This document shows, one piece after another, positions 13,754-14,148 of a DNA stretch of 14,148 nt. The notes under the pieces are model-generated. The model searched no databases and was not told the DNA's origin. It saw only the letters and a list, made by a program, of their open reading frames with translations. Source of the stretch: Clostridiales bacterium (GTDB lineage: Bacteria > Bacillota > Clostridia > Lachnospirales > Lachnospiraceae). The position numbers and the translations under genes are program-made. The stretch covers positions 1-14,148 of the forward strand of contig JAHZHF010000049.1 in NCBI GenBank assembly GCA_019420405.1, in the 5' to 3' direction. Position 1 is the stretch's first letter, and the number at the start of each line of letters is the position of its first letter.

Positions 13754-14075
13754 TAACACTTTCCTTCAAAAACGGCCGGAAGCGGGGCGGAACGTTTAAA
13801 AAGACATATTCTGTAGAAGGAGACAGCCGCTCGATATTCCGTTCCGGAATCTGGGAAGAATCTAAGAATCCGAAGAGTTGTTTAACAGCAAAGCGGCGCG
13901 CAGGGCAACTCGTTTCACTCAGACAATCCCTGCCCGCCGCTTAACAACACCTCTTCGCCTTCTAAGATCTTCCGACAGATTCCTCCAAAGTCATATCTCC
14001 CGGCTGTCTCCTTCCCCAGAAAGTGTACTCCTGCCGTCCGCTCCGCTTCCTGCACATTTCCTGACGGAAGTGTTA
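13754..14075. repeat. Large imperfect inverted repeat (about 320 bp), possible structured RNA or inserted element
   Basis: The two halves are diverged reverse complements of each other along nearly their whole length. Matching blocks from outside in: 13754-13764 with 14066-14075; 13778-13791 with 14037-14050 (13 of 14); 13816-13829 with 14001-14014 (14 of 14); 13846-13853 with 13976-13983 (8 of 8); 13871-13877 with 13951-13957 (7 of 7); and 13892-13905 with 13928-13941 (13 of 14). The central loop is 13906-13927. The blocks are collinear with mismatched stretches of similar length between them. No credible protein is encoded. It may be an unusually long RNA hairpin, or a non-autonomous element with terminal TAACACTT/AAGTGTTA. 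Confidence 0.8.
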
Positions 14076-14105
14076 CTGCCTAAACAGGCTGACAAACGCA
14101 GTAAT

Positions 14106-14148
14106 GGCGCGGCTTGAGGGCTATCGAATTCGAAAACCCTTCCGGCCG
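14106..14148. repeat. Dispersed hairpin repeat, copy 2 (cut by window end)
   Basis: Bases 14106-14122 are identical to 103-119 (GGCGCGGCTTGAGGGCT). The continuing sequence begins the return arm (CCCTTCCGGCCG), as in copy 1, and is cut off by the end of the window. The preceding bases (GTAAT) also resemble those before copy 1 (GTAA). The loop sequences differ, so what is shared is the arms. Confidence 0.7.

Noticed and set aside
13754..14075. Classical insertion sequence
   Set aside because: There is no transposase frame between the arms. The inverted repeat itself fills the whole interval except a 22-nt loop.
13878..14117. 79-codon plus-strand frame in the right-hand spacer
   Set aside because: It runs through the loop and right arm of the long inverted repeat and into the edge hairpin, with no ribosome site. 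It is explained by the repeat structure.

Overview
The window has the look of a Clostridia (Lachnospiraceae-type) chromosome. GC content is moderate, Shine-Dalgarno sites are strong (AGGAGG/AAAGGAG), and it carries a DUF4317 protein, an EHQ-type PD-(D/E)XK 'transposase', a PqqD-like small protein and a heterodimeric BmrCD/LmrCD-type ABC exporter. This taxonomic guess rests on family recognition only. No phage, plasmid, CRISPR or classical IS gene is visible.

Layout. Bases 1-102 are the 3' end of an unidentified plus-strand gene, closed by a GC-rich hairpin (103-149) that recurs at the right edge (14106-14148, cut by the window end). A minus-strand PD-(D/E)XK nuclease/transposase-like gene (217-1152) follows. 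It is separated from the next operon by a repeat-rich spacer holding a 16-bp direct repeat and two 87-bp tandem repeats. The operon at 1694-6271 (minus) encodes a MarR regulator and the two halves of an ABC exporter, with overlapping genes, a textbook promoter and a perfect 20-bp palindromic operator. A second minus-strand operon (6483-9226) encodes a DUF4317 protein, a histidine phosphatase and an AEC-family permease. Divergent from it is a plus-strand MATE exporter (9518-10846). Convergent with the MATE gene is a minus-strand pair, a PqqD-like protein and a membrane-anchored small protein (10863-11563), preceded by an OPT-family oligopeptide transporter (11737-13626). The right end (13690-14148) has no gene but holds a striking imperfect inverted repeat of about 320 bp.

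How the parts work together. The region is dominated by membrane transport: a drug exporter under MarR control, a MATE exporter, an AEC carrier and an OPT symporter. The most interesting non-coding feature is the MATE leader. A well-formed promoter is followed by a bulged hairpin and then a 17-position terminator stem directly abutting six Ts, all before the MATE start codon. With no upstream plus-strand gene to terminate, this reads as a transcription attenuator or riboswitch of unassigned ligand. Other points worth a second look are the long inverted repeat at the right end, the shared edge hairpins, the tandem repeats next to the PD-(D/E)XK gene, and the PqqD-like pair lacking any visible RiPP machinery.
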